From Baffinella frigidus (lineage: Eukaryota > Cryptophyceae > Cryptomonadales > Baffinellaceae), in the NCBI GenBank assembly GCA_026770585.1, contig MU646322.1, positions 1,175,360 through 1,188,699 of the forward strand: a stretch of DNA of 13,340 nt. The letters run 5' to 3'. The position numbers and the translations under genes are program-made. Below the pieces are notes generated by a model. The model worked only from the letters and a program-made list of their open reading frames with translations. It ran no database searches and had not been told where the DNA came from. Shown here in pieces: positions 1 through 4,940 of this stretch (its first letter is position 1; each line of letters opens with the position of its first letter).

Positions 1-180
1 ATCCCCCGACCTCGCCCAACCAACCCGTCGCTTCAGACGTCCCCACCACCCCAAGTGCTCTTCAACGCTCCCTCCCAGCGCTCCCAAGTCAGTGTGAGAG
101 GGGGGGGGGGGGTTGATGGGGCGGAGGAGGAGGGCGGCGTCGTGGTAGCGCCGGATCGCCTTTGGGTTGTTCCGCGCGAC
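1..180 (-). CDS. E11: basic cytosolic-tail exon, open at window edge
   Basis: The minus strand is open for exactly 60 codons from an acceptor (CAG at 183-181) to the window edge, so the exon or its 3' end continues outside. The start reads VARNNPKAIRRYHDAALLL, followed by RPIN, a Pro run encoded by a 13-base G run at 100-112 on the plus strand, then an acidic patch (SVEEH) and a basic, Trp-containing stretch (GWWGRLKRR). It starts in phase 0, matching the phase-0 end of E10. It follows the last hydrophobic helix, and its many Arg/Lys residues suit a cytosolic tail. The homopolymer run is a likely place for sequencing or replication slippage, so the frame downstream of it is less certain. Confidence 0.5.
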
Positions 181-467
181 CTGGTTTAGGTTTTGGGTTT
201 TGGGGGTTAGGGTGTATGGTTTATGGTGTATGGTGTATGGTGTATGGTGTGTGGTGTATGGTGTATGGTGTGTGGTGTGTGGTGTGTGGTGTGTGGTGTG
301 TGGTGTATGGTGTATGGTGCATGGTTTACGGTTAACGGTTAACGATTAGGGGTTTATAGTTGATGGTTAATGGTTTATAGTTTATGTGTGTAGTGAGCAG
401 TGTGTAGTGTGTAGAGTGTATGGCTAGGGTGTATGATTAGGGTTTAGCGTTTAGCGTTTAGGGTTTG
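181..467 (+). repeat. Telomere-like array, TGTATGG/TGTGTGG/TTTAGGG variants
   Basis: This is a G-rich seven-base array on the plus strand. It begins with TTTAGG/TTTTGGG, then a long run of TGTATGG and TGTGTGG units (about 210-320), then degenerate TTTAGCG/TTTAGGG. It lies in the intron between E10 and E11. The small open frame through it (MVYGVWC repeats) is a product of the repeat, not a gene. Confidence 0.85.
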
Positions 468-537
468 GCGTACGATTTCTCACGCATTGTGGATGAGCTT
501 GGCCAGGAGAAGGGGGATGATCGCTACGTACAGACTC
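468..537 (-). pseudogene. Decayed copy of E10 3' half with donor
   Basis: The minus strand reads SLYVAIIPLLLAKLIHNA, then a TGA stop, then EI and a GTACGC donor-like sequence. This parallels SLYMAIIPLLLAKHIHDASEI of E10 (837-937), with conservative amino-acid differences and one stop (TGA where E10 has TCG). The upstream half of the exon is missing. It is the longest extra copy of the E10 3' end and is fused on both sides to telomere-like sequence. Confidence 0.7.
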
Positions 538-539
538 CC

Positions 540-630
540 ACAACCCTCACCCTCAACCCTCCATCCTAAACGCAACCCCGGACATCAACTCCTACAACCC
601 TACACCCCTAACCCAAAACCATAACCCCTT
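540..630 (-). repeat. C-rich telomere-like stretch in opposite orientation
   Basis: Degenerate CCCTAAA/CCCTCAA/CCCTACA units on the plus strand between two G-rich arrays, so the repeat orientation flips locally. No coding signal seen. Confidence 0.7.
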
Positions 631-830
631 AACGTACGATTTCTGACGCGTAGGGTGTAGTGTGTAGTGTTTAGGGTGTATGGCTAGGGTGTAGGATTAG
701 GGTTTAGGGTTTAGGGTTTAGGGTTCGGCGTACGATTTCCGACGCGTAGGGTGTAGGGTGTAGTGTGTAGGGTGTATGGCTAGGGTGTAGGATTAGGGTT
801 TAAGGTTTAGGGTTTAGGGTTTAGGGTTTG
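631..830 (+). repeat. TTTAGGG array carrying two E10 donor tags
   Basis: G-rich array with TGTAGGG, TGTATGG and TTTAGGG units. It contains two roughly 20-bp tags at about 631-651 and 728-748, whose minus strand reads ASEI followed by the GTACG donor. They match the last few codons of E10 and its splice donor. The same tag also ends the copies at 468 and 831. Confidence 0.8.
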
Positions 831-836
831 GCGTAC

Positions 837-937
837 GATTTCCGACGCGTCGTGGATGTGCTTCGCCAGAAGGAGCGGAATGATCGCCATGTAGAGCGAC
901 GCGAATATTGCCGAGACCGGAAACATCCAGTACCGCC
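837..937 (-). CDS. E10: last transmembrane-helix exon
   Basis: This 101-nt exon starts after CGCAG (phase: 2 nt, then 33 codons) and ends at GAAATC before the donor GTACGC. It encodes RYWMFPVSAIFASLYM followed by AIIPLLLAKHIHDASEI. About 24 consecutive residues are hydrophobic or small, a good transmembrane helix that runs into a charged end (AKHIHD). E9 ends leaving one base (G), completing a Gly codon with the GG of this exon, and E11 begins in phase 0. The sequence just upstream (WIMNTAG on the minus strand) is also present in the duplicate at 1047-1122, so the exon could instead begin about 20 nt earlier. Confidence 0.65.
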
Positions 938-979
938 CTGCGGTGTTCATGATCCAGTGTTGATAGTGTGTCGAACACG

Positions 980-1042
980 GTCGAGTGTGTGTCGGATACG
1001 GGTGAGTGTGTGTCGGACACGGTCGAGTGTGTGTCGGACACG
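980..1042 (+). repeat. 21-bp minisatellite, three units
   Basis: Three tandem 21-bp units (core GTCGAGTGTGTGTCGGACAC) at 980-1000, 1001-1021 and 1022-1042 lie directly upstream of E10. Because 21 is a multiple of three, all frames stay open and create long artificial reading frames on both strands. Confidence 0.85.
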
Positions 1043-1046
1043 GGGT

Positions 1047-1122
1047 CATGTAGAGCGACGCGAATATTGCCGAGACCGGGAACATCCAGTACCGCCCTGC
1101 GGTGTTCAGGGTCCAGTGTTGA
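1047..1122 (-). pseudogene. Truncated copy of E10 5' half
   Basis: This matches 888-963 at a constant offset of 159 with only a few substitutions. The minus strand reads TLNTAGRYWMFPVSAIFASL and YM, then breaks off at a CATG into the 21-bp minisatellite. It retains the acceptor region (CGCAG) but lacks the second half of the helix and the donor. Confidence 0.75.
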
Positions 1123-1157
1123 GTGTGTGTCGGACACGGTCGAGTGTGTGTCAGCGC
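1118..1157 (+). repeat. Second block of the 21-bp minisatellite
   Basis: One full unit (1118-1138) and a partial unit (1139-1157) of the minisatellite at 980-1042. With the E10 copy between the blocks, the arrangement is a higher-order duplication of exon 5' end plus minisatellite. Confidence 0.75.
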
Positions 1158-1200
1158 GCTACCGCGACCCCTTCGTCGACCACGCACGCTCGAGACCGGG
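1150..1200 (-). pseudogene. Degenerate copy of E9 5' end
   Basis: The minus strand reads ACVVDEGVAVAR then a stop, resembling the GCAIEQGVASAR start of E9 (1873-1960). Similarity is modest and the copy is short. Confidence 0.4.
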
Positions 1201-1337
1201 TACCAAGACGGGTACGGGTACTCCGTAGCACCCTACGGTACCGCCTCCCGCAGGGTCCTACGCACTACCCGGATCCGTTGCACTACCCGGCGCAATGGGC
1301 CGATCTGCGAAGCCCACTGGGGGGGAGGAGATGGAGC

Positions 1338-1405
1338 GTCGAGCGTCCAGGCGCCTGTCTCAGGGCGGAAGGGGCAGGGGAGGCAGCTGATGCGACTCCT
1401 TCGCC
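1338..1405 (-). pseudogene. Frameshifted copy of E9
   Basis: The minus strand carries EGVASA followed, after an apparent 4-nt deletion relative to E9, by the equivalent of CLPCPFRPETGAWTLD in another frame. It sits just left of the direct repeat 1413-1571 and opposite the same inverted-repeat sequence as the other E9 copies. Confidence 0.6.
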
Positions 1406-1412
1406 TCCCACA

Positions 1413-1571
1413 CCGTGGACTTCACACATCGGTCCATTTATGTTCGTGGTACTAATTAAAAATGGCCCGGTACAAAGACATGTTATTAACCGACGTTTTG
1501 GGAGGGGGCGGACCGTCGTCGAGCGACCATGCGCCCGTGTCGGGGTGGAAGGGGTAGGGGAGGCAGCGCGC
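1413..1571 (+). repeat. 159-bp direct repeat, copy 1 (inverted-repeat arm plus E9 copy)
   Basis: This matches 1772-1930 without indels at a constant offset of 359, with roughly ten substitutions. The left half (about 1420-1498) is an arm that recurs inverted at about 1590-1695. The right half is an E9 copy whose minus strand reads CLPYPFHPDTGAW, then SLDDG. Exon fragment and arm were therefore duplicated together. Confidence 0.85.
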
Positions 1572-1589
1572 GGTGGCGGCTGCAAATTT

Positions 1590-1695
1590 CTCTGTGAATA
1601 ACATGTCTGTGTACCGAGCAATTGTTAATTAGTACCGGTAATTTAGAACAGTAATTAAGAACGTACCACGAACATAAACGGACTGATCCGTTGAG
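1590..1695 (-). repeat. Inverted arm of the E9-associated element
   Basis: Reverse complement of the 1420-1498 arm (shared blocks include ACATGTC and CCACGAACATAAA). It has about 31 extra bases that look like an internal duplication ending in GGTAC. Together with 1420-1498 it encloses the E9 copy at about 1500-1590, giving an element of about 275 bp. Confidence 0.7.
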
Positions 1696-1746
1696 CCCAC
1701 TTCACTGCGCAGCGGCCGAGTTCCTTCCCCCCCGGATATCCGGGGG

Positions 1747-1797
1747 AATGGACCGATGTGTGAAGTCCAAACCGTGGACTTCACACATCGGTCCATT
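1747..1797. repeat. Perfect 23-bp hairpin
   Basis: Arms 1747-1769 and 1775-1797 are exact reverse complements with a 5-nt loop (AACCG). The right arm is also the start of the second 159-bp repeat. Such an arm-loop-arm is typical of a foldback end or a replication template-switch scar. Confidence 0.9.
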
Positions 1798-1930
1798 TAT
1801 GTTCGTGGTACTAATTAAAAATGGCTCGGTACAAAGACATGTTATTCGCCGACATTTCGGGAGGGAGTGGACCGTCGTTGAGCGTCCATGCGCCCGTGTC
1901 GGGGTGGAAGGGGTAGGGGAGGCAGCGCGC
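1772..1930 (+). repeat. 159-bp direct repeat, copy 2 (contains part of E9)
   Basis: Second copy of 1413-1571. Its right part overlaps E9 (1873-1960), and the sequence continues to a CTGCAG acceptor at 1961-1966, so this copy is the one that looks like the functional exon. Confidence 0.85.
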
Positions 1931-1960
1931 AGATGCGACCCCTTGCTCGATCGCGCACCC
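1873..1960 (-). CDS. E9: extracytosolic Cys-containing exon
   Basis: An 88-nt exon (29 codons plus 1 nt) starts after CTGCAG in phase 0 and ends at GACG before a GTCCAC donor. It encodes GCAIEQGVASAR, then CLPYPFHPDTGAWTLND. It has two Cys and no hydrophobic helix, so it probably lies on the same side as the glycosylated E8 loop and leads into the E10 helix. The single leftover base matches the phase of E10. Another open copy with its own acceptor lies at 2232-2311. The donor is weak, and the resemblance of WTLND here to WTLNTAG upstream of the E10 duplicate suggests the true E9/E10 junction may differ. Confidence 0.5.
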
Positions 1961-2115
1961 CTGCAGCGTAAGTGCAGGTTTTAGAGGCGTTGGGGGGGGG
2001 GGTGGAGAAGAGGAAATACACGCCCCCCCGCCCGGCCCAAAAGACCCAACCTTTACCCCCCGCCCGGCCCAAAAGGCGCAACCTATAACACGCTACGGAG
2101 CCCTACCAGCGGCAA

Positions 2116-2223
2116 GACATCAGGACGTATCCCTGAAGTGGCCAGTAGGCGCATACGCCCTACCGTAGGGCCCTAGGACCTGCCTAGGACCTCTTGGCCG
2201 TCAAATTTGACATCAGGACGTAT
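2116..2223 (-). mobile_element. Hairpin element, copy 1 (reverse orientation)
   Basis: This is the reverse-orientation relative of the 101-bp elements at 3474-3574 and 12405-12505. It shares CCCTGAAGTGGCCAGTAGGC, CCCTACCGTAGGGCCCTAGG and the CCTAGGACCTCTTG block. Its right terminal repeat is replaced by a second copy of the 15-bp GACATCAGGACGTAT, present at 2116-2130 and 2209-2223, so the element is rearranged at one end. Confidence 0.7.
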
Positions 2224-2231
2224 AGCTCCAT

Positions 2232-2311
2232 GCGCCCGCCTTTGGGGTGGAAGGCAAAGGGCGGAAGGGGTAGGGGAGGCATGATGCGAGCCCTTGGTCG
2301 ATCGCGCACCC
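2232..2311 (-). CDS. Alternative open copy of E9
   Basis: The minus strand after CTACAG (2314-2312) reads GCAIDQGLASCLPYPFRP and then AGAWSYTS with an in-frame insertion of several residues relative to E9. The acceptor is intact and the phase is the same (0); the donor is unclear (possibly at ACGTCC). It could be an alternative exon or a relic. Confidence 0.4.
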
Positions 2312-2404
2312 CTGTAGGGTTTAGGGTTTAGGGTTTGGGGTTGAGGTTTTTGGGTTTAGGGTTTAGGATTTAGGGTTTGGGGTTTAGGTTTTAGGGGTTA
2401 GGGT
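2312..2404 (+). repeat. TTTAGGG telomere-like array
   Basis: Short G-rich array of TTTAGGG, TTTGGGG and TTTTGGG units directly upstream (minus sense) of the E9 copy acceptor. Confidence 0.85.
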
Positions 2405-2585
2405 TGGCGGGATGTTGAGAGGTGTGCGCGCCCTACAATATCAAAAATGGGCCTTGCTAGTAAAAATAAACGTCTCTTTCTCTAGCTAGAACTCGATAAC
2501 TTCCCAAGGCCCTGGAAACGAATGGGCTCCGACGAAAATGCACCCGTCCGTGAAACCATGCATCTCTTCCCTAGTAGGATCCCAA
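2405..2585. other. Non-repetitive intron segment, no gene seen
   Basis: Mixed-composition DNA with an AT-richer patch around 2445-2490. No convincing exon, tRNA or repeat. It separates two telomere-like arrays in the E8-E9 intron. Confidence 0.5.
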
Positions 2586-2946
2586 AGGGTTTAGGGTTCA
2601 AGGTTTCGAGTCCAGGGTTTAGGGTTCCGGGTTCGGGGTTCGGGGTTTAGGGTTTAGGATTTAGGGTTCGGGGTTTAGGGTTTAGGGTTTAGGGTTCGGG
2701 GTTTAGGGTTCGGGGTTCGGGGTTTAGGTTTCAGGGTGTAGGGTTCGGGGTTCGGGGTTCGGGGTTCGGGGTTCGGGGTTCGGGGTTCAGGGTTCGGGGT
2801 TCGGGGTTCGGGGTTTAGGGTTTAGAGTCCAGGGTTTAGGGTTCAGGGTTTTGGGTTCGGGGTTCTGGGTTCAGGGTTTAGGGTTTAGGGTTTAGGGTTT
2901 AGGGTCTAGGGTTTAGGGTCTAGGGTTTAGGGTTTAGGGTCTAGGG
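2586..2946 (+). repeat. Long telomere-like array, TTTAGGG and TTCGGGG
   Basis: About 360 bp of seven-base units, alternating blocks of TTTAGGG with blocks of TTCGGGG (about 2690-2815). It abuts the E8 donor within ten bases. The G-rich strand is plus, so a minus-sense transcript would carry CCCTAAA/CCCCGAA. Confidence 0.92.
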
Positions 2947-2955
2947 TTGACGCAC

Positions 2956-3204
2956 CTCGCCAGGAAAGCCCCACTTGACATCCACCACGGACGCGTTGGA
3001 GCCATTTGAGCCGTTCCAGGGGCCCCCAATGTTACCCGAGGTGTTGAAGGGGCCCCCGATGTCGTTGTCCGAGAAATTGAAGGGGCGGAGCGTGTCGTTG
3101 TCCGAGGAGTTGAACGGGCGTAGGATGTCGCGGACGTGGTTGAAGGGGCGGACGTTGTCGAGCAGCACCGTCGCGATCGGGAGGTACAAGACAGTCGTGA
3201 GCAC
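2956..3204 (-). CDS. E8: helix plus seven-sequon glycosylation loop
   Basis: This 249-nt exon (83 codons, phase 0 at both ends) starts after GAGCAG and ends at GGCGAG before the donor GTGCGT. Residues 1-15 (VLTTVLYLPIATVLL) form a hydrophobic helix. Residues 19-72 are built of degenerate 10-12 residue units: RPFNHVRDIL, RPFNSSDNDTL, RPFNFSDNDIG, GPFNTSGNIG, GPWNGSNGSNAS. Seven N-X-S/T sequons are present (N32, N36, N43, N54, N64, N67, N70), so the loop should be lumenal or extracellular and heavily glycosylated. The exon ends VVDVKWGFPGE. The repeat units are 30-36 nt, all multiples of three, so length changes keep frame. Confidence 0.72.
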
Positions 3205-3473
3205 CTGCTCACGGAAGCCGTCTTCAACGGAAACGTAACGGAAATGCAACGGAAATGCAACGGGATGCCACGGTTTCGCGGACACGACTCCATGGACGCG
3301 ACCGGTGGACACGACTTTACTAGCGTAACGGACTGGAAACAGGGCAGTTATTTCTACGGTGTTGACTACGGTAGGCCGTAGGGGCCCTACCGTCATGAGC
3401 ACCTGTCCACGGACACGACTTCACTATTTGTGTTTCCATCGGCGAGGAGCGCGCACAGTACACTACGGGCCGA
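3205..3473. other. Degenerate repeats upstream of E8
   Basis: Contains tandem AACGGAAATGC units (about 3236-3262), repeated GGACACGACT motifs (about 3280-3425) and a partial copy of the E8 acceptor at about 3394-3410 (minus strand: CAG then GTGCTCATGACGG). CTACGGTAGG/CCCTACCGT inverted pieces near 3365-3395 resemble the hairpin elements. No independent gene is supported. Confidence 0.5.
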
Positions 3474-3574
3474 TCCCTTAAGTGGCCAGCCGGTCAAAAT
3501 TGACCCGCAAGAGGTCCTAGGCAGGTCCTAGGGCCCTACGGTAGGGCGTATGAGCCTACTGGTCACTTAAAGGA
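3474..3574 (+). mobile_element. 101-bp TA-type hairpin element, copy 2
   Basis: Near-identical to 12405-12505: it starts TCCCTTAAGTGGCCAGC, has a central GCCCTACGGTAGGGC palindrome, and ends with the inverted CACTTAAAGGA. The right flank is TA and the left flank is GA, so one side of the expected TA duplication has mutated. It is non-coding and short, like a foldback MITE moved by a Tc1/mariner-like transposase. Confidence 0.75.
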
Positions 3575-3592
3575 TACATTCTTCACTCACAG

Positions 3593-3684
3593 GTTATTCA
3601 AGAAATCCCTCCGTAGCCCGCTGTGTGGCACAGGCCGGCGGGCGCGATTTCTAGCTCTTCCCCAGTTGATTTGGGCTCACCATC
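3593..3684. repeat. Degenerate segment shared with 4367-4500 and 4231-4262
   Basis: The TTATTCAA...ATCCCT...GCCCGCTGTGTGG block recurs at about 4365-4400 in the same orientation and inverted at 4231-4262. The adjoining CTAGCTCTTC...TTTGGGCTCACC recurs inverted at 4463-4500. The origin is unclear; it may be an old element or exon fragment. Confidence 0.5.
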
Positions 3685-3790
3685 GATTCGCCCCCCCCGA
3701 ATTTTACGGGCAATTTTCATAGGGGGGTGTCAAAATTTACCTGTAAAATTGGGGGGGAGGGGCAAATTTATGGGATTTGGGCTCACCATC
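3668..3790. repeat. Foldback insert between 17-bp direct repeats
   Basis: GATTTGGGCTCACCATC occurs at 3668-3684 and 3774-3790. The 89 bp between form an imperfect foldback: CCCCCC...AATTTTAC...TTTT pairs with AAAA...GTAAAATT.GGGGGG. The direct repeats could be a target duplication, though 17 bp is long for a cut-and-paste element. Confidence 0.6.
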
Positions 3791-3819
3791 ACCTCAAGTG
3801 GGACAGAGCTAGGATTTAC

Positions 3820-3892
3820 CATGGCAGCCTTCTTGATGTTGCGCGTGAGGGTGAACCAGAACGCTGTGTCGTGCCGCCTAAAGTTCTTCCAC
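3820..3892 (-). CDS. E7: basic loop exon
   Basis: A 73-nt exon (1 nt plus 24 codons) starts after CCTCAG and ends at ATG before the donor GTAAAT. It encodes WKNFRRHDTAFWFTLTRNIK and KAAM. It is rich in Arg/Lys with a short aromatic stretch, consistent with a cytosolic loop between the E6 and E8 helices. Its one-base start completes the Arg codon left by E6 (AG+G), and its phase-0 end fits E8. Boundaries are clear because telomere-like TTTCGGG sequence begins right at the acceptor side. Confidence 0.68.
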
Positions 3893-3896
3893 CTGA

Positions 3897-4128
3897 GGTT
3901 CCGGTTCGGGGTTTCGGGTTTCGGGTTGCGAGTTTCGGGTTTCAGGATTCGGGATTCGGGATTGGGGTTTCGGGTTTCGGGTTTCAGGATTGGGGTTTCG
4001 GGATTCGGGATTCGGTTTTCGGTTTTCAGGGTCTGGGTTTCGGGTTTCGGGTTTCGGGAGTCGGGGTCTGGGGTTCGGGTTTCGGGTTTCGGTTTTCGGG
4101 TTCCAGGTTTCGGGTTTCGGGTGTCGGC
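3897..4128 (+). repeat. TTTCGGG-type array
   Basis: A seven-base array dominated by TTTCGGG and ATTCGGG, with TTTCAGG and TTTTCGG variants. It is a distinct subfamily from the TTTAGGG arrays. Long open frames through it (GFRVSGFGFRVSG, NPKPETRNPKPET) are artefacts of the period. Confidence 0.92.
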
Positions 4129-4178
4129 ATGCAAACTTGAGAACAGCCGGTCAACCCGAGTGAGGCAGAGGTAGAAAC

Positions 4179-4240
4179 TCGCCTGCCTCAGAAGACGACA
4201 AGCATCCAACCGACGACAAAGACGGTCTATCCTCACCACA
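4179..4240 (-). pseudogene. Decayed third copy of E6
   Basis: The minus strand reads VFVVGWMLVVF then a TGA stop, then GRR, paralleling FIVGWTLVAFWARR of E6. The CAG-GCGAGT donor motif is kept. The upstream half of the exon, including the acceptor, is not recognisable. Confidence 0.65.
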
Positions 4241-4400
4241 CAGCGGGCTTCGAAGGGATTTTCGGCCCAAATCGGGCCACCTTTCCGTTACCTTATCCGT
4301 AGGAACCCCCCTTATGTCCCTACGGATTGCCTACCGTAGGGTCCTAGGTCTTGTCGCTTAAGGCTTATTCAAAATCCCTTCGAAGTCCGCTGTGTGGGAC
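4231..4400. repeat. Inverted repeat enclosing a hairpin-rich core
   Basis: CACACAGCGGGCTTCGAAGG (about 4235-4256) is inverted at about 4376-4398 as CCTTCGAAGTCCGCTGTGTG. The core contains CCCTACGGATTGCCTACCGT (4319-4338) continuing into AGGGTCCTAGG, a hairpin resembling 7988-8020. It appears to be a non-coding foldback element in the E6-E7 intron. Confidence 0.6.
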
Positions 4401-4470
4401 ACGCTGGGGTTCCAGTACAAATCCGTCAACGTTTCCGCCCCAAAGCGCCCGGGCTCACCAAATAGGTGAG
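4367..4470 (-). other. Unrecognised open segment on the minus strand
   Basis: The minus strand is open here and reads GRFGAETLTDLYWNPSVS, then HTADFEGI. Weakly similar LTxLYRET stretches occur on the same strand at about 6525-6570 and 6670-6705. It does not fit the E6/E7 phases as an exon, so it is more likely an element fragment; I do not assign a function. Confidence 0.3.
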
Positions 4471-4575
4471 CCCAAATAGACTGAAGAAGAGCTAGGTACC
4501 AAATAGACTGAAGAAGAGCTAGGTACCAAATAGACTGAAGAAGAGCTAGGATAGACTGAAGAAGAGCTAGGTACC
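4463..4575. repeat. 27-bp tandem repeat with adjacent hairpin
   Basis: Units at 4474-4500, 4501-4527, 4528-4550 (shortened) and 4551-4575 of AAATAGACTGAAGAAGAGCT plus AGGTACC. The minus strand encodes WYLALLQSI repeats in an open frame. Just left is a hairpin, GGGCTCACC/GGTGAGCCC with a 5-nt loop (about 4460-4473). Confidence 0.85.
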
Positions 4576-4609
4576 AAACCAAACCAACCCCGTCAAGCTA
4601 GAGGCTCGC

Positions 4610-4692
4610 CTGGCCCAGAACGCGACGAAAGTCCAACCGACGATAAAGAAGGTTGGAACCGCTCCGAAGAGCGTCGCCCACCCCAGCACTGC
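4610..4692 (-). CDS. E6': second full-length copy of E6
   Basis: An 83-nt exon copy identical in length and phase to E6 (4858-4940), differing at very few bases. The minus strand reads AVLGWATLFGAVPTFFIVGW then TFVAFWA (Phe where E6 has Leu). The acceptor GCAG and the GC-type donor CAG-GCGAG are kept. It lies downstream of E6 in transcription order. Both copies in one transcript would break the frame (83+83), so they would need to be mutually exclusive, or one is a relic. Confidence 0.6.
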
Positions 4693-4774
4693 CTGCTTTG
4701 GGGCTGAGCCAGGCTAGCTGCGGCAGCGCGCCCAACGGCTCCAATTCCGCCGTTTCCGAGAGGAGGTTTCCGGT

Positions 4775-4850
4775 TTCTCTCTCTCTCCCTCTCTCTCTCT
4801 GTACCTCCTCTCCCTCCTCTCCCCTCCCCTGCCTCCTCTCTCTCTCTCTC
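4775..4850. repeat. CT-rich microsatellite between E6 copies
   Basis: Interrupted (CT)n/(CCT)n tract. In minus sense it is GA-rich. It separates the two E6 copies and ends next to the E6 donor. Confidence 0.9.
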
Positions 4851-4857
4851 GACTCGC

Positions 4858-4940
4858 CTGGCCCAGAACGCGACGAGAGTCCAACCGACGATAAAGAAGG
4901 TTGGAACCGCTCCGAAGAGCGTCGCCCACCCCAGCACTGC
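4858..4940 (-). CDS. E6: transmembrane-helix exon with GC donor
   Basis: An 83-nt exon (27 codons plus 2 nt) starts after CCAG with GCAGTGCTG and ends at GGCCAG before GCGAGTCG, a good match to the GC-AG donor class. It encodes AVLGWATLFGAVPTFFIVGW then TLVAFWA, a clear transmembrane helix. The two leftover bases join the first base of E7 to make Arg. Alternatively a GT donor four bases downstream (CGA-GTCGAG) gives 87 nt in phase 0, but that does not fit E7. The acceptor side is the seed of the satellite at 4941-5510. Confidence 0.68.

Noticed and set aside
828-1601. Long plus-strand open frame of about 257 codons
   Set aside because: It runs through the 21-bp minisatellite and reads the antisense of E10 and E9 copies; repeats with units divisible by three keep it open artificially.
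2586-2946. A true chromosome end (telomere)
   Set aside because: Arrays are degenerate, mixed in variant, present in both orientations, and embedded between exons of one gene model.
3623-4239. Open frames of 137-183 codons on both strands over the TTTCGGG array
   Set aside because: Low-complexity peptides (GFRVSGFG, NPKPETR) follow directly from the seven-base period; the real signal here is E7 at 3820-3892.
4367-4470. Additional exon between E6 and E7
   Set aside because: The open segment does not have splice sites in the phase (1 nt in, 2 nt out) that this position would need; similarity to other segments suggests a dispersed repeat.
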